This document shows positions 1 to 8,274 of a stretch of 15,095 nucleotides of DNA, one piece after another. How positions within the stretch are numbered: the stretch's first letter is position 1; each line of letters starts with the position of its first letter. The notes under the pieces were generated by a model, which saw only the letters and a program-made list of their open reading frames with translations, did no database searches and had not been told where the DNA came from. This DNA is from Sphingobacteriia bacterium. GTDB taxonomy: Bacteria > Bacteroidota > Bacteroidia > UBA7662. A program made the position numbers and the translations under genes. The stretch is taken from NCBI GenBank assembly GCA_009926245.1, contig RFPG01000006.1:1-15095 (forward strand), read 5' to 3'.

Positions 1-989
1 ACCAAGAAATGTTCACCGACCCATCCTACCGGGGTCAAATGTTGGTCCACAATTTTGTTCATTTAGGCAATTATGGAGCCTATGCTGCAGATCAGGAATC
101 CGATCGAGTCCAGATTAGTGGTGTGGTGGTCCGCAATTTTACCGAGAAGCATTCTCGTCTCATGGCGGACTCCTCCTTGCAGGATTACATGGTCCAAAAC
201 CGCTTGATGGGGATACGGGGGGTGGATACCCGGGCCTTGGTTCGCCATATTCGCCACAGCGGTGCTATGAATGGCGTCATTTTGTCGCACAAGGGTCTGG
301 ATGGAGACCCTCGTCTCCAGGCCCAAAGGGCCTTGGCGGAACTACCCAACATGAACGGATTGGACCTAAGTGCCTTGGTAACCACAGCTAAATCGTATCG
401 AATGGAATCCGCCATCCCGGGTACCCCCAAACGGGTGGTTGTGATGGATTACGGGGTCAAGCGCAACATGCTTCATCATCTCACCCAGAGAGGATGCGAA
501 TTGCAGGTGCTGCCGGCTTCGGCTACCATCGAAGACGTCATGGCCTGCGCTCCCCAAGGGGTCTTGTTATCCAATGGCCCCGGTGACCCCGCCGCCATGG
601 ATCAACAGGTAGGTGTGGTGCGTGGTTTGCTGGATCGACGCGTTCCTCTCATGGGTATATGCCTAGGTCATCAATTGCTGGCCAGGGCCGCGGGTCTTGA
701 TACTTTTAAGATGCACAACGGACATCGGGGTTCCAATCACCCGGTCCTAAACCTTCGAAACAAGCGTTCCGAAATCACGTCTCAAAATCATGGTTTTGCG
801 GTCCATTTGGAACAGGCCCAGGCAGCATCCCATTTGGAATTGACCCACATCAACCTGAACGACCAAACCGTGGAAGGACTTGCATTGCGTGAGCGGCCTG
901 CTTTTTCGGTGCAGTACCACCCCGAGTCGAATCCAGGACCGCATGATTCCCATTATTTGTTTGATGATTTTGTGTCCATGATGGCCTAA
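1..989 (+). CDS. carA: Carbamoyl-phosphate synthase small (glutaminase) subunit, 5'-truncated by window edge
   Basis: CarA hydrolyses glutamine and passes ammonia to the large subunit CarB, which makes carbamoyl phosphate for pyrimidines and arginine in the cytoplasm. The reading frame is open to base 1: the codons before the first ATG at 9 read Gln-Glu, and 'QEM-TDPSYRGQ' is the conserved small-subunit N-terminal region, so the ATG at 9 is internal and the true start lies upstream. The C-terminal half is a class I glutamine amidotransferase domain: 'LSNGPGDP', the nucleophile elbow 'GICLGHQ' with the catalytic Cys codon at 660-662, and 'YHPES' with the His (918-920) and Glu (924-926) of the triad. 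The ending 'PGPHDS-YLFDDF' is typical of CarA. About 330 residues are present, so perhaps 30-50 are missing. eno follows after 82 bases on the same strand. Identification is very secure. Confidence 0.97.
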   Translation, partial: QEMFTDPSYRGQMLVHNFVHLGNYGAYAADQESDRVQISGVVVRNFTEKHSRLMADSSLQDYMVQNRLMGIRGVDTRALVRHIRHSGAMNGVILSHKGLDGDPRLQAQRALAELPNMNGLDLSALVTTAKSYRMESAIPGTPKRVVVMDYGVKRNMLHHLTQRGCELQVLPASATIEDVMACAPQGVLLSNGPGDPAAMDQQVGVVRGLLDRRVPLMGICLGHQLLARAAGLDTFKMHNGHRGSNHPVLNLRNKRSEITSQNHGFAVHLEQAQAASHLELTHINLNDQTVEGLALRERPAFSVQYHPESNPGPHDSHYLFDDFVSMMA

Positions 990-2364
<1,375 letters not shown>

Positions 2365-2373
2365 ATTCAAGGA

Positions 2374-2676
2374 ATGCCCGGTTCTTTCATGCGTCATCTT
2401 CGGAACCGTTACGTTCTTGCGGGGCTTGCCTTTGTTTTGTGGCTCTTGTTCTTGGATGATTACAATTGGTTGGGTCAGGCCAAGGTTCGCCGTGAATGGA
2501 GGCTTCTTCAGAAGCAGAAGTCTTTTTATGATTCGTCCATTCAAGTCATGACCCGTGAGAAAGCGGCCTTGGAATCGGATACTCTTTTGTTGGAACGACT
2601 GGCACGGGAAAAGTACCGAATGGTCAAGCCCGGGGAATCGGTGTTTTGGTTGTTGGATTCGGGACAGGCTCCCTGA
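2374..2676 (+). CDS. FtsB/DivIC-family septum formation initiator
   Basis: A 100-residue bitopic membrane protein of the FtsB/DivIC family, which forms a coiled-coil complex with FtsL and FtsQ (DivIB) and activates septal wall synthesis. The layout is a short cytoplasmic N-terminus, a transmembrane segment at about residues 13-27, a periplasmic coiled coil at about 36-72 rich in Arg/Lys/Gln/Glu, and the family's closing 'ERLAREKYRMVKPGE' motif. The ATG at 2374 is nine bases after the eno stop. A second in-frame ATG at 2389 (Met6) would keep the whole membrane segment and is an equally acceptable start. eno-ftsB adjacency is known in several phyla. The gene ends one base from the convergent lipoprotein gene. 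The family is clear; I leave the symbol blank because ftsB and divIC cannot be separated here. Confidence 0.88.
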   Translation: MPGSFMRHLRNRYVLAGLAFVLWLLFLDDYNWLGQAKVRREWRLLQKQKSFYDSSIQVMTREKAALESDTLLLERLAREKYRMVKPGESVFWLLDSGQAP

Positions 2677-2677
2677 C

Positions 2678-3388
2678 TTATTCCAGGTTTTGTTTGAGTA
2701 GAAGGGCGGTGCTCATGGCCGCTAGGCAGCGCTCGACACGGGGGGGCAGGTTTCTTGCGAGGCAGACTTCGCCACGGTTGATCAGTGATATTTGTCCAAG
2801 GACTCGACCGTCTTGTTCATAGCGCAATCCGGCATGGGTGGCCCCAAGCCAGCGATGGTTCCCCTCAAGGGTCCGCATGCTGTGAATTTCAATGAGCGCT
2901 TGACCGGGAATGTCCAAATGACCGCAAAGGGTCTGCCGGCGCGTTGTGGCTTCGGGCCTAAAAAGCACAAACTCGGCAAGGGGCTCTCCGGCACTGCGAA
3001 TTTCGCCGGTCAATAAATGGCTGTACGACAACGGCAAAGCGATTCGTCCTTGCCATAGTGGAACGTCGCTTTGTTTGAAGCGTGCATAGGTTGTGACCGT
3101 ATCCTTTGCCCCATCCCCGGTACTCTGGATGATGCGCATGCGTTGATTGGCTCCGCTAAAACGAATTCCGACCTGGGCTTGGTAGGAATTGACGGGGCCT
3201 CGACGCACTTTGAGGGTGGCATAGGGCCCGTATTTTATTTGGATTTTGAATCGTAACTGTTGACGACCCTGCACTGGATAACAGTCCGATGAACCTTGGA
3301 GACCGGGGTCCAGGGCGAGGCGGATCGGCGTACACGACGTCGATAGGAATACCAAAGCGGCGAACAGGGGAAAGAGATATTTTTTCAT
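2678..3388 (-). CDS. Putative lipoprotein of unknown function
   Basis: The predicted protein is 236 residues when started at the ATG ending at 3388, which gives a classical signal peptide: Lys-Lys, a hydrophobic core 'LFPLFAALVFL', then 'STSC' with the lipidated Cys at residue 19. The -3 position is Ser rather than Leu, so the lipobox is loose, as is common in Bacteroidota. An in-frame TTG at 3415 would overlap the upstream gene and put charged residues before the signal, so it is rejected. No acidic surface-export signal follows the Cys. The mature part has many short beta-like stretches ('FKIQIKYGPYATLKVRRG', 'AQVGIRFSG') and three further Cys residues in the C-terminal half. I recognise no family. 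It begins 13 bases after the VWA membrane-protein gene and is probably its operon partner, which suggests an envelope role by inference only. Confidence 0.75.
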   Translation of the reverse strand: MKKYLFPLFAALVFLSTSCTPIRLALDPGLQGSSDCYPVQGRQQLRFKIQIKYGPYATLKVRRGPVNSYQAQVGIRFSGANQRMRIIQSTGDGAKDTVTTYARFKQSDVPLWQGRIALPLSYSHLLTGEIRSAGEPLAEFVLFRPEATTRRQTLCGHLDIPGQALIEIHSMRTLEGNHRWLGATHAGLRYEQDGRVLGQISLINRGEVCLARNLPPRVERCLAAMSTALLLKQNLE

Positions 3389-3401
3389 GTGATGAATTGA
3401 T

Positions 3402-5579
3402 TTAGATTCCTCCAAGTGCTCGCGCCAAGAGCCATTCAGCTCCTAACAACAGAGAAACAAGGCCCCAAATCCAGAACGATTGTAACCAAGGCGTAGAAAC
3501 AAGACGTAGGCTGCTTTCGGAGCGGATGGTTGGATGTTTTTTTATTTTTTGGACGAATTGATGGAGGGCCATGTCGCGTGATCTTGCATCCCATGAATGC
3601 ATGCGCAGGTAGGCTCCGCCGCTCTGCTTGGCCAGGTTTTGGAGCATGGCGTGGTCACCGGGTTCGCTAGGGTTTTCGAGTCCAAAGGATTGCACGGCCA
3701 AAACGCCGTTCTTCACCAAGGGTTGTCCGTTGACGGAGGTGCTGGCGGTGTAGCGATAGGTGCCGGCTTCTAACCGACCCACATCAAGGCGGTACCCCAA
3801 ACCGTCCGGGACCATGGCGGCATCCCGAACCAGGCGATCTTTTTGAAAAAGTTGCAGGCGCAGGGTGCTTTGGTTGTCAAATTCACCCTGTGCATTGCGC
3901 AGGCTGCCCTCGAGGAGGACGGCTTGGGTTTCGTTAAAGACGGGACGTAACGGCCGAATCTCCAAACCTTCGGAGGCCTGGCCCCCCAAGAGCAAGGAAA
4001 CGGTGTTAAGAACGAGGCTTTCCAACGGGTTCGTCAGGGCCGATTCGCTTGTTCCGGATCGATTTTCGGAATCCATGGCCAAGCGCCAACGCCACAAACC
4101 CTCCCCCCAGAGGTAGGCCCTGGTTGGACGGCTTCGGTATTCCACCACCCACAAGGGGCGTTGGGTTGCGATGCGTTCCTTTTGTTGGTACAAGAGGGTT
4201 GTACCGATCGGGGATTCGATGGGGCCCACCGCAGGGGTGGTCAACGGAGGAAGGCGGCGAATTCCCTCAGCGAGTTGCCTTCCGGGTAGAAAGGCATTCC
4301 AGCGTTCATTCAGGACAGGGAGAACTTGAACCATGGGAACCGAGCCAGTGGGTCGCCCCTCCGGCCACCCTTTCCAATCGCTGGATGCACCGCCCATCCA
4401 CCAAAGCGGTTGCCCCTTTTGTTGAATTTTTTGGAGGAGCTCGGCTTCGCCGGGTTCGGGGTTGGCCGAAGGCCATTGATGCCAGATATAAAGGTCTGCC
4501 GAGGGTTCAGCCACGGCTTTGCGCAGGCCGGCCAATCCGTACTCCAATTCCACAACATGATTTTTGGTTTTTTCCAAGACGCTCCGCAGGACTCCCAAAT
4601 CCGGGTGCGGGGCTTTGGCTAGCAATACCAAACGCTTTTTGGTCCGTACGGCCTCCACAAAGGCCAATTTTTCTGGACTTTCCAGGGCCTTACCGGACCC
4701 ATCTGAGCTGCTGATGCTACGGCCTCTGAATCGAATCGTATACAGCCCTTCTTCGCCTATTGAAATTTTGAAAGAGAGGTTTTGTTGAAAGGAGCCCGAT
4801 CCGGGTTGCCAAACGCGGCGTTCAGCAAGGATAGGCGGGGACGAACCGGTCGAAACCAAGGCTTCGATTTGCAAGGTTTGGCCCTTCATGTGATGACCGC
4901 GTACCGGGATTTCGATTTCCAAATCACTGTGAGCCTCGACGCGCTCGGGCATGTTCGGAGAACCGAGGGTCCACGTGGGTTGTTGCCCCTGGTCTGGCCC
5001 ACAACCCAACGTAAGCACCGGGCTTTGATAGGTTGCAAAGAAGGATAGGGGTTCCATCCCCATGTTAAATAATCCATCGCTGACAAGGACCCAGGCAGCG
5101 ATGCTCTCCAAGCCTGCTTGGTCCGAGGTCCAGTTGGCCAGGGGTTCGGTGGAGGTCAGGCTTTGGTTCAAGCGGACCGAACCGGGTTGGGAGGGGTTCA
5201 GTCGGTCGGCCCCCGCTCCAAATCCTACCACATCAACTCGATGGGTTCCTCGAAGTTTTTGGGTGAATTCCGAAGCGAAAGAACGCATCGCCTCGGCGCT
5301 CACACCGGGTCGGTTCATGGATTGACTTTGATCCAGGGCCACTACGACTCGTGGCGGTTGAATGGTCCGTTCTTCCCGTATCCAGGTGGGATTAAAACAG
5401 AGCAGAACCAACAAAAAAACCGCCAAACCGCGTAAAGCACCAAGGAACAAACGGGCCTTTCTCGAAAGCTGGTTGGGTAAACGGCGCCTATATTTTGCCC
5501 AAGCCCAGGCCAAGCCTGCTGCGGCGGACAAAGGCAGAACCCATAAAGGGGAACCCCATCCCAGGTCGAGATATCCCAT
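3402..5579 (-). CDS. VWA-domain inner-membrane protein of a Bacteroidota family
   Basis: A 725-residue predicted membrane protein. Two N-terminal transmembrane segments (about 11-28 and 45-63) precede a von Willebrand factor A-like domain beginning 'VVVALDQSQSM', where Asp83-x-Ser85-x-Ser87 forms a MIDAS metal site and Asp168 in 'LVSDGLFNMG' fits the later metal-contacting position. Residues about 210-290 look like beta-sandwich repeats. At about 314-400 ('KRLVLLAKAPHPDLGVLRS...', 'LYIWHQWP') is a segment resembling a ThuA/glutamine-amidotransferase-like fold, without an obvious catalytic Cys. A C-terminal helix 'IWGLVSLLLGAEWLLA' anchors the end. From memory, this two-helix/VWA/'LGAEW' layout is widespread in Bacteroidota, related in style to BatA/BatB, but its biochemical function is not established. 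It starts 11 bases after fabG and is followed by a lipoprotein gene 13 bases on. A role in protein complexes at the envelope is inference. Confidence 0.88.
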   Translation of the reverse strand: MGYLDLGWGSPLWVLPLSAAAGLAWAWAKYRRRLPNQLSRKARLFLGALRGLAVFLLVLLCFNPTWIREERTIQPPRVVVALDQSQSMNRPGVSAEAMRSFASEFTQKLRGTHRVDVVGFGAGADRLNPSQPGSVRLNQSLTSTEPLANWTSDQAGLESIAAWVLVSDGLFNMGMEPLSFFATYQSPVLTLGCGPDQGQQPTWTLGSPNMPERVEAHSDLEIEIPVRGHHMKGQTLQIEALVSTGSSPPILAERRVWQPGSGSFQQNLSFKISIGEEGLYTIRFRGRSISSSDGSGKALESPEKLAFVEAVRTKKRLVLLAKAPHPDLGVLRSVLEKTKNHVVELEYGLAGLRKAVAEPSADLYIWHQWPSANPEPGEAELLQKIQQKGQPLWWMGGASSDWKGWPEGRPTGSVPMVQVLPVLNERWNAFLPGRQLAEGIRRLPPLTTPAVGPIESPIGTTLLYQQKERIATQRPLWVVEYRSRPTRAYLWGEGLWRWRLAMDSENRSGTSESALTNPLESLVLNTVSLLLGGQASEGLEIRPLRPVFNETQAVLLEGSLRNAQGEFDNQSTLRLQLFQKDRLVRDAAMVPDGLGYRLDVGRLEAGTYRYTASTSVNGQPLVKNGVLAVQSFGLENPSEPGDHAMLQNLAKQSGGAYLRMHSWDARSRDMALHQFVQKIKKHPTIRSESSLRLVSTPWLQSFWIWGLVSLLLGAEWLLARALGGI

Positions 5580-5590
5580 GTTCTAAAGGC

Positions 5591-6349
5591 CTAGGCGGGA
5601 TCCAATCCCCCGCAGACATTCCAACATTGCCCGGTAACATAAGAGGCTCGATCTGATGCCAAGAAAGCAATGACTTCAGCCACCTCGTCAACGGTTCCAG
5701 GTCGACCCAGGGGTATTTTGGCGTTCCAAGCCTCCGATACGGCCGGGTCCAATTGACCAGTCATTTCTGTTTCGATATAACCGGGTGCGACCGCATTGCA
5801 TCGAATGTTACGAGACCCTAATTCGCGGGCCAGGGACTGGGTAAAGGCAATGACACCGGCCTTGGAGGCGGAGTAATTGCTTTGACCTGCGTTACCACTT
5901 CGTCCGACCACCGATGATAAATTGATGATGCTGCCTTTGCGGTTTTTCATGAGGTGGCGAACCGCATGTTTGCATACATTGAAGACGGATTTGAGGTTGT
6001 TATCCATCACCTGATCCCATTGTTCTTCGGTCATACGAATCAACAACTGATCCCGTGTGATGCCCGCATTGTTCACGATGATTTCAAGCCCTCCAAAATC
6101 AGCGAGAATTTGTTCAATTAATTTTTCGGCCTGGGCATAATCAGCGGCATCCGAGGCGTAGGCCCGTGCCCGTACCCCCATGGCCTGCAATTCCTTTTCG
6201 AGTTCCAGAGCCGATTGTTGAGAGGATTTGTAGGTAAAAGCAATGTCGGCGCCCTGAGAGGCCAACTTGCGGGCGATCCCCATGCCGATCCCCCGACTAC
6301 CGCCGGTGACCAGGGCTATTTTGCCTTGAAGAAGTGTATTTGTATTCAT
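5591..6349 (-). CDS. fabG: 3-oxoacyl-[acyl-carrier-protein] reductase
   Basis: FabG reduces 3-ketoacyl-ACP to 3-hydroxyacyl-ACP with NADPH in each round of fatty acid elongation, in the cytoplasm. The protein has 252 residues, the usual length for this short-chain dehydrogenase. Visible motifs are the nucleotide-binding 'TGGSRGIG' (15-22), 'NNAG' (93-96), Asn118 in 'DNNLKS', the catalytic Ser in 'NLSSVVG' (about 146), Tyr159 and Lys163 in 'YSASK', and 'NAVAPGYIETEMT', which is characteristic of FabG within the superfamily. The C-terminal 'ASYVTGQCWNVCGGL' is also typical. It lies 32 bases after a DUF62 gene and 11 before the VWA gene. An exact TAnnTTTG box sits five bases before its ATG. No other fatty-acid gene is in the window, so another SDR specificity cannot be fully excluded, but FabG is by far the best call. 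Confidence 0.93.
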   Translation of the reverse strand: MNTNTLLQGKIALVTGGSRGIGMGIARKLASQGADIAFTYKSSQQSALELEKELQAMGVRARAYASDAADYAQAEKLIEQILADFGGLEIIVNNAGITRDQLLIRMTEEQWDQVMDNNLKSVFNVCKHAVRHLMKNRKGSIINLSSVVGRSGNAGQSNYSASKAGVIAFTQSLARELGSRNIRCNAVAPGYIETEMTGQLDPAVSEAWNAKIPLGRPGTVDEVAEVIAFLASDRASYVTGQCWNVCGGLDPA

Positions 6350-6354
6350 AGGTC

Positions 6355-6362
6355 CAAAGATA
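6355..6362 (-). promoter_or_regulatory. Possible internal promoter -7 box before fabG
   Basis: On the minus strand the bases read TATCTTTG, an exact match to the Bacteroidota -7 consensus TAnnTTTG. Only five bases separate it from the fabG ATG, so a transcript from it would be leaderless or nearly so. I see no good -33 TTTG at the expected distance; the TTTG in 'GCCTTTGGC' is too close. A chance match is possible. Confidence 0.3.
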
Positions 6363-6374
6363 AACCAGCCAAAG

Positions 6375-6389
6375 GCTCCTGTCAGGAGC
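6375..6389. repeat. 15-base palindrome across the stop of the DUF62 gene
   Basis: GCTCCTG-T-CAGGAGC is a perfect 7+7 inverted repeat around one base and covers the TGA stop (6382-6384) of the minus-strand DUF62 gene. As RNA it could form a five-pair stem with a five-base loop. No T-run follows on the minus strand, so it is not a standard terminator; it could be a weak attenuator, a processing site, a protein-binding operator or chance. Confidence 0.4.
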
Positions 6390-7209
6390 GTTCAATCATC
6401 ACTTGGTCTTGAACCCTTAGGCCCAGCAAGGACTCCGCATGGTTGGTATTTAGCGCAATTTCGAGGTAACCGATGGCGTTGTACAGCAGGGTAAGGCGTT
6501 GTCCTTCCACCGCATGGTAATAGCCCTGAATCCGGTCGCTGCGGTTTTCGTGAGGTTGTCTGGAACGCAGCAGAACTTCGAAAGGTCGATCCGACACAAA
6601 GGCTTCAACGGTCGCCTGGTCCAAGTTGGTATGAAGGTTGCCGTAACTATCCGCGTAGAGAACCCGACCGTACAAGACCCCGTCACGTTCATAGACTTTA
6701 TCAAGCCACATTCCGGTGGTATCCGAAACAGGTTCCTGCCAAGGTTCAGGAGCTTTGGTTCGGGAAGGGTCCTGGCCCAAGGCCTGAATAAGCATGCCCA
6801 AAGGACCGTCCAGCCAATCCAACAAAGCAAAGCCGGCATTCGGTCGGGATACCGTTAGAGGGTAGCGCTGCACCAGGGGGGGCTCGTCCCGGTCCACAAG
6901 GAGGGGCAGGAGGCCTTGATCCGGCAAGGCAAACCAGTGGCCCTGGTAACGGACCACGATATATGATGGCCAAGGGTTCTCTTGATTCTTGCTGCGATAA
7001 CCCGTATCCAATAAATGCACCGTTCCCGGTGGAAAAAAAGGGAAGGCGGTTTTGAGGACATAAACAGCCTCAACCAAGTCATACTTGCTAATATTGTGTG
7101 AAATATCTTCGGTTCGCCAATGCGGAAACCTGCTCAACAATCGCCCTCTCAGCATCGCGACATAAGGATCGCGCAGTCCGTAATCGGTAGTGAGGGTGAG
7201 AAGGGGCAT
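6382..7209 (-). CDS. SAM hydroxide adenosyltransferase (DUF62) family protein
   Basis: Characterised members of this family hydrolyse S-adenosylmethionine to adenosine and methionine; related fluorinases and chlorinases use halide. With the start at the ATG ending at 7209 the protein has 275 residues, normal for the family, and begins 'MPLLTLTTDYGLRDPYV', the conserved N-terminal motif. An upstream in-frame extension to 7431 is rejected because it adds 74 unconserved residues and runs across the divergent phoH start. Other family features are 'DISHNIS' (about 35-41), 'FFPPGTVHL', 'ALPDQG' (Asp97) and 'LYADSYGNLHTNL' (Asp187, Asn191). The usual DPGVG stretch is replaced by 'LLDTGYRSK' (about 66-74), so activity may differ from characterised members. 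It is first gene of a run with fabG, the VWA gene and a lipoprotein gene, and is divergent from phoH. Family assignment is good; substrate is unknown. Confidence 0.85.
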   Translation of the reverse strand: MPLLTLTTDYGLRDPYVAMLRGRLLSRFPHWRTEDISHNISKYDLVEAVYVLKTAFPFFPPGTVHLLDTGYRSKNQENPWPSYIVVRYQGHWFALPDQGLLPLLVDRDEPPLVQRYPLTVSRPNAGFALLDWLDGPLGMLIQALGQDPSRTKAPEPWQEPVSDTTGMWLDKVYERDGVLYGRVLYADSYGNLHTNLDQATVEAFVSDRPFEVLLRSRQPHENRSDRIQGYYHAVEGQRLTLLYNAIGYLEIALNTNHAESLLGLRVQDQVMIERS

Positions 7210-7272
7210 GGGAGCGCGAAGCAAGCGGAGACCGACCTCAAATTTATTCCATAGCCACCAAAGCCACGCCTT
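7210..7272. promoter_or_regulatory. Divergent intergenic region between the DUF62 gene and phoH
   Basis: This 63-base gap is the only head-to-head junction in the window and must carry the start signals for both directions unless promoters lie within genes. The minus-strand side holds a TAAATTTG box (listed separately). On the plus strand I find no convincing TAnnTTTG; the nearest look-alike is the TTTTG at 7271-7275, which includes the proposed phoH TTG start. Confidence 0.5.
7239..7246 (-). promoter_or_regulatory. Candidate -7 promoter box for the DUF62-fabG-VWA-lipoprotein operon
   Basis: On the minus strand the bases read TAAATTTG, an exact match to the Bacteroidota consensus TAnnTTTG, 29 bases before the ATG of the DUF62 gene. 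Transcription would start a few bases downstream and leave a leader of roughly 20-25 bases. A TTTG lies 12 bases upstream of the box, closer than the usual spacing for the -33 element, so the upstream half is weak. Confidence 0.5.
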
Positions 7273-8274
7273 TTGTCTCACCCTAACGAACCCAAAGAAT
7301 TTGACATTGCCGGGATGGATCCCTTGGGATTCTACGGGGCTGGAAATGTCCGTCAAGACCGAATGCAAGCGGCTTTTCCAGAGCTCAAGATGACATGGCG
7401 TGGGAGTCGCCTCCTCTTGGAGGGGAGCCATCAGGTCATGAATCGTTTTCAGGTATTGTGGGAGCGTTTATTACGCCAATGCAGCCTGGCCAACGGTTTT
7501 CTGAGCGATGATGCCTTCAACGAGGCCATGGCTGGGCTGGAATCCCGTCATCGCACCGAAACCACAGGTTATGAATCCGCTGCCAAGACCGTCTTGGTTC
7601 ATGGGCCCAACGGTCTTATCGTGCGGGCGCGCACCCCAAATCAACAGCGCATGGTGGATGCCATGGAACGTTGCGATTTGTTGTTTGCCCTGGGTCCGGC
7701 GGGTTCCGGCAAAACCTACACCGCGGTCGCCCTTGCCGTCCGTTCCCTCAAAAACAAAGAGGTACGAAAAATCATCTTGACCCGCCCGGCCGTGGAGGCC
7801 GGGGAGAGTTTGGGCTTTCTGCCCGGGGATCTCAAAGAAAAAGTGGACCCCTACCTGCGCCCGCTTTACGATGCCCTCGAAGATATGTTACCACCCCAGC
7901 GCCTTGCCAAATACCTGGAAGAGGGCATCATCGAAGTGGCGCCCTTGGCTTTTATGCGGGGTCGAACCTTGGACAAAGCCTTTGTGATTCTGGATGAGGC
8001 GCAGAACTGCACCCCCACCCAGCTCAAAATGTTTTTGACCCGGATGGGTCCCTCTGCACGATTTATTGTTACGGGCGATTTGACCCAGGTTGATTTGCCA
8101 ACCCGAATGGTCTCGGGCCTGACCCCCACTCTTCAAGTCCTCAAGGGTCTGCAAGGGATTGCCGTGGTTGAACTGAACGAAGCCGATGTGGTCCGCCACC
8201 CCCTGGTCAAATCGATTGTCCAAGCCTACCAAAACCAAAACCAAAACCAAAACCAAAACAACGGTCATGCCTAG
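7273..8274 (+). CDS. phoH: PhoH-like P-loop ATPase
   Basis: A 333-residue PhoH/PhoL-type ATPase. The family is widespread; roles in RNA metabolism and ribosome maturation have been proposed, and the 'phosphate starvation' label comes from E. coli. Order: N-terminal alpha/beta segment (about 10-70), linker, then the P-loop domain with Walker A 'GPAGSGKT' (141-148), '[20 protein letters not shown]' (171-190), Walker B 'VILDEAQN' (238-245), the 'VTGD' sensor (266-269) and the Arg308 finger region 'DVVRHPLV'. The start is unusual: in the stretch open from a stop at 7252-7254, only a TTG at 7273 includes the conserved strand 'EFDIAG'; the first ATG (7315) would begin inside it. The C-terminus ends in alternating Gln-Asn encoded by a CCAAAA repeat. 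The stop overlaps the purC start, so the two are probably translationally coupled. Confidence 0.93.
   Translation: MSHPNEPKEFDIAGMDPLGFYGAGNVRQDRMQAAFPELKMTWRGSRLLLEGSHQVMNRFQVLWERLLRQCSLANGFLSDDAFNEAMAGLESRHRTETTGYESAAKTVLVHGPNGLIVRARTPNQQRMVDAMERCDLLFALGPAGSGKTYTAVALAVRSLKNKEVRKIILTRPAVEAGESLGFLPGDLKEKVDPYLRPLYDALEDMLPPQRLAKYLEEGIIEVAPLAFMRGRTLDKAFVILDEAQNCTPTQLKMFLTRMGPSARFIVTGDLTQVDLPTRMVSGLTPTLQVLKGLQGIAVVELNEADVVRHPLVKSIVQAYQNQNQNQNQNNGHA
8229..8258 (+). repeat. Five perfect tandem copies of CCAAAA
   Basis: A 30-base simple-sequence repeat with a 6-base unit at the 3' end of phoH. It encodes the alternating Gln-Asn tail of PhoH and ends eight bases before the purC ATG at 8267. Because the unit is two codons, gain or loss of copies keeps PhoH in frame but changes the tail length and the sequence upstream of purC. 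It could arise and vary by replication slippage. Confidence 0.95.

Noticed and set aside
4049..4714. 221-codon open frame on the plus strand opposite the VWA gene
   Set aside because: It is rich in Arg, Pro and Gly with no domain pattern, and lies wholly antisense to a well-supported gene.
7210..7431. N-terminal extension of the DUF62 protein up to 7431
   Set aside because: The added 74 residues are not family-like and would run antisense through the phoH start; the ATG ending at 7209 gives the conserved N-terminus.
8229..8258. CCAAAA repeat as a CRISPR-like array or telomere-like element
   Set aside because: The unit is 6 bases with no spacers and is fully explained as codons within phoH.
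8186..8266. Longer PurC with a Lys-Thr repeat N-terminus
   Set aside because: It only reads the CCAAAA repeat of phoH in another frame; the ATG at 8267 matches the family start.
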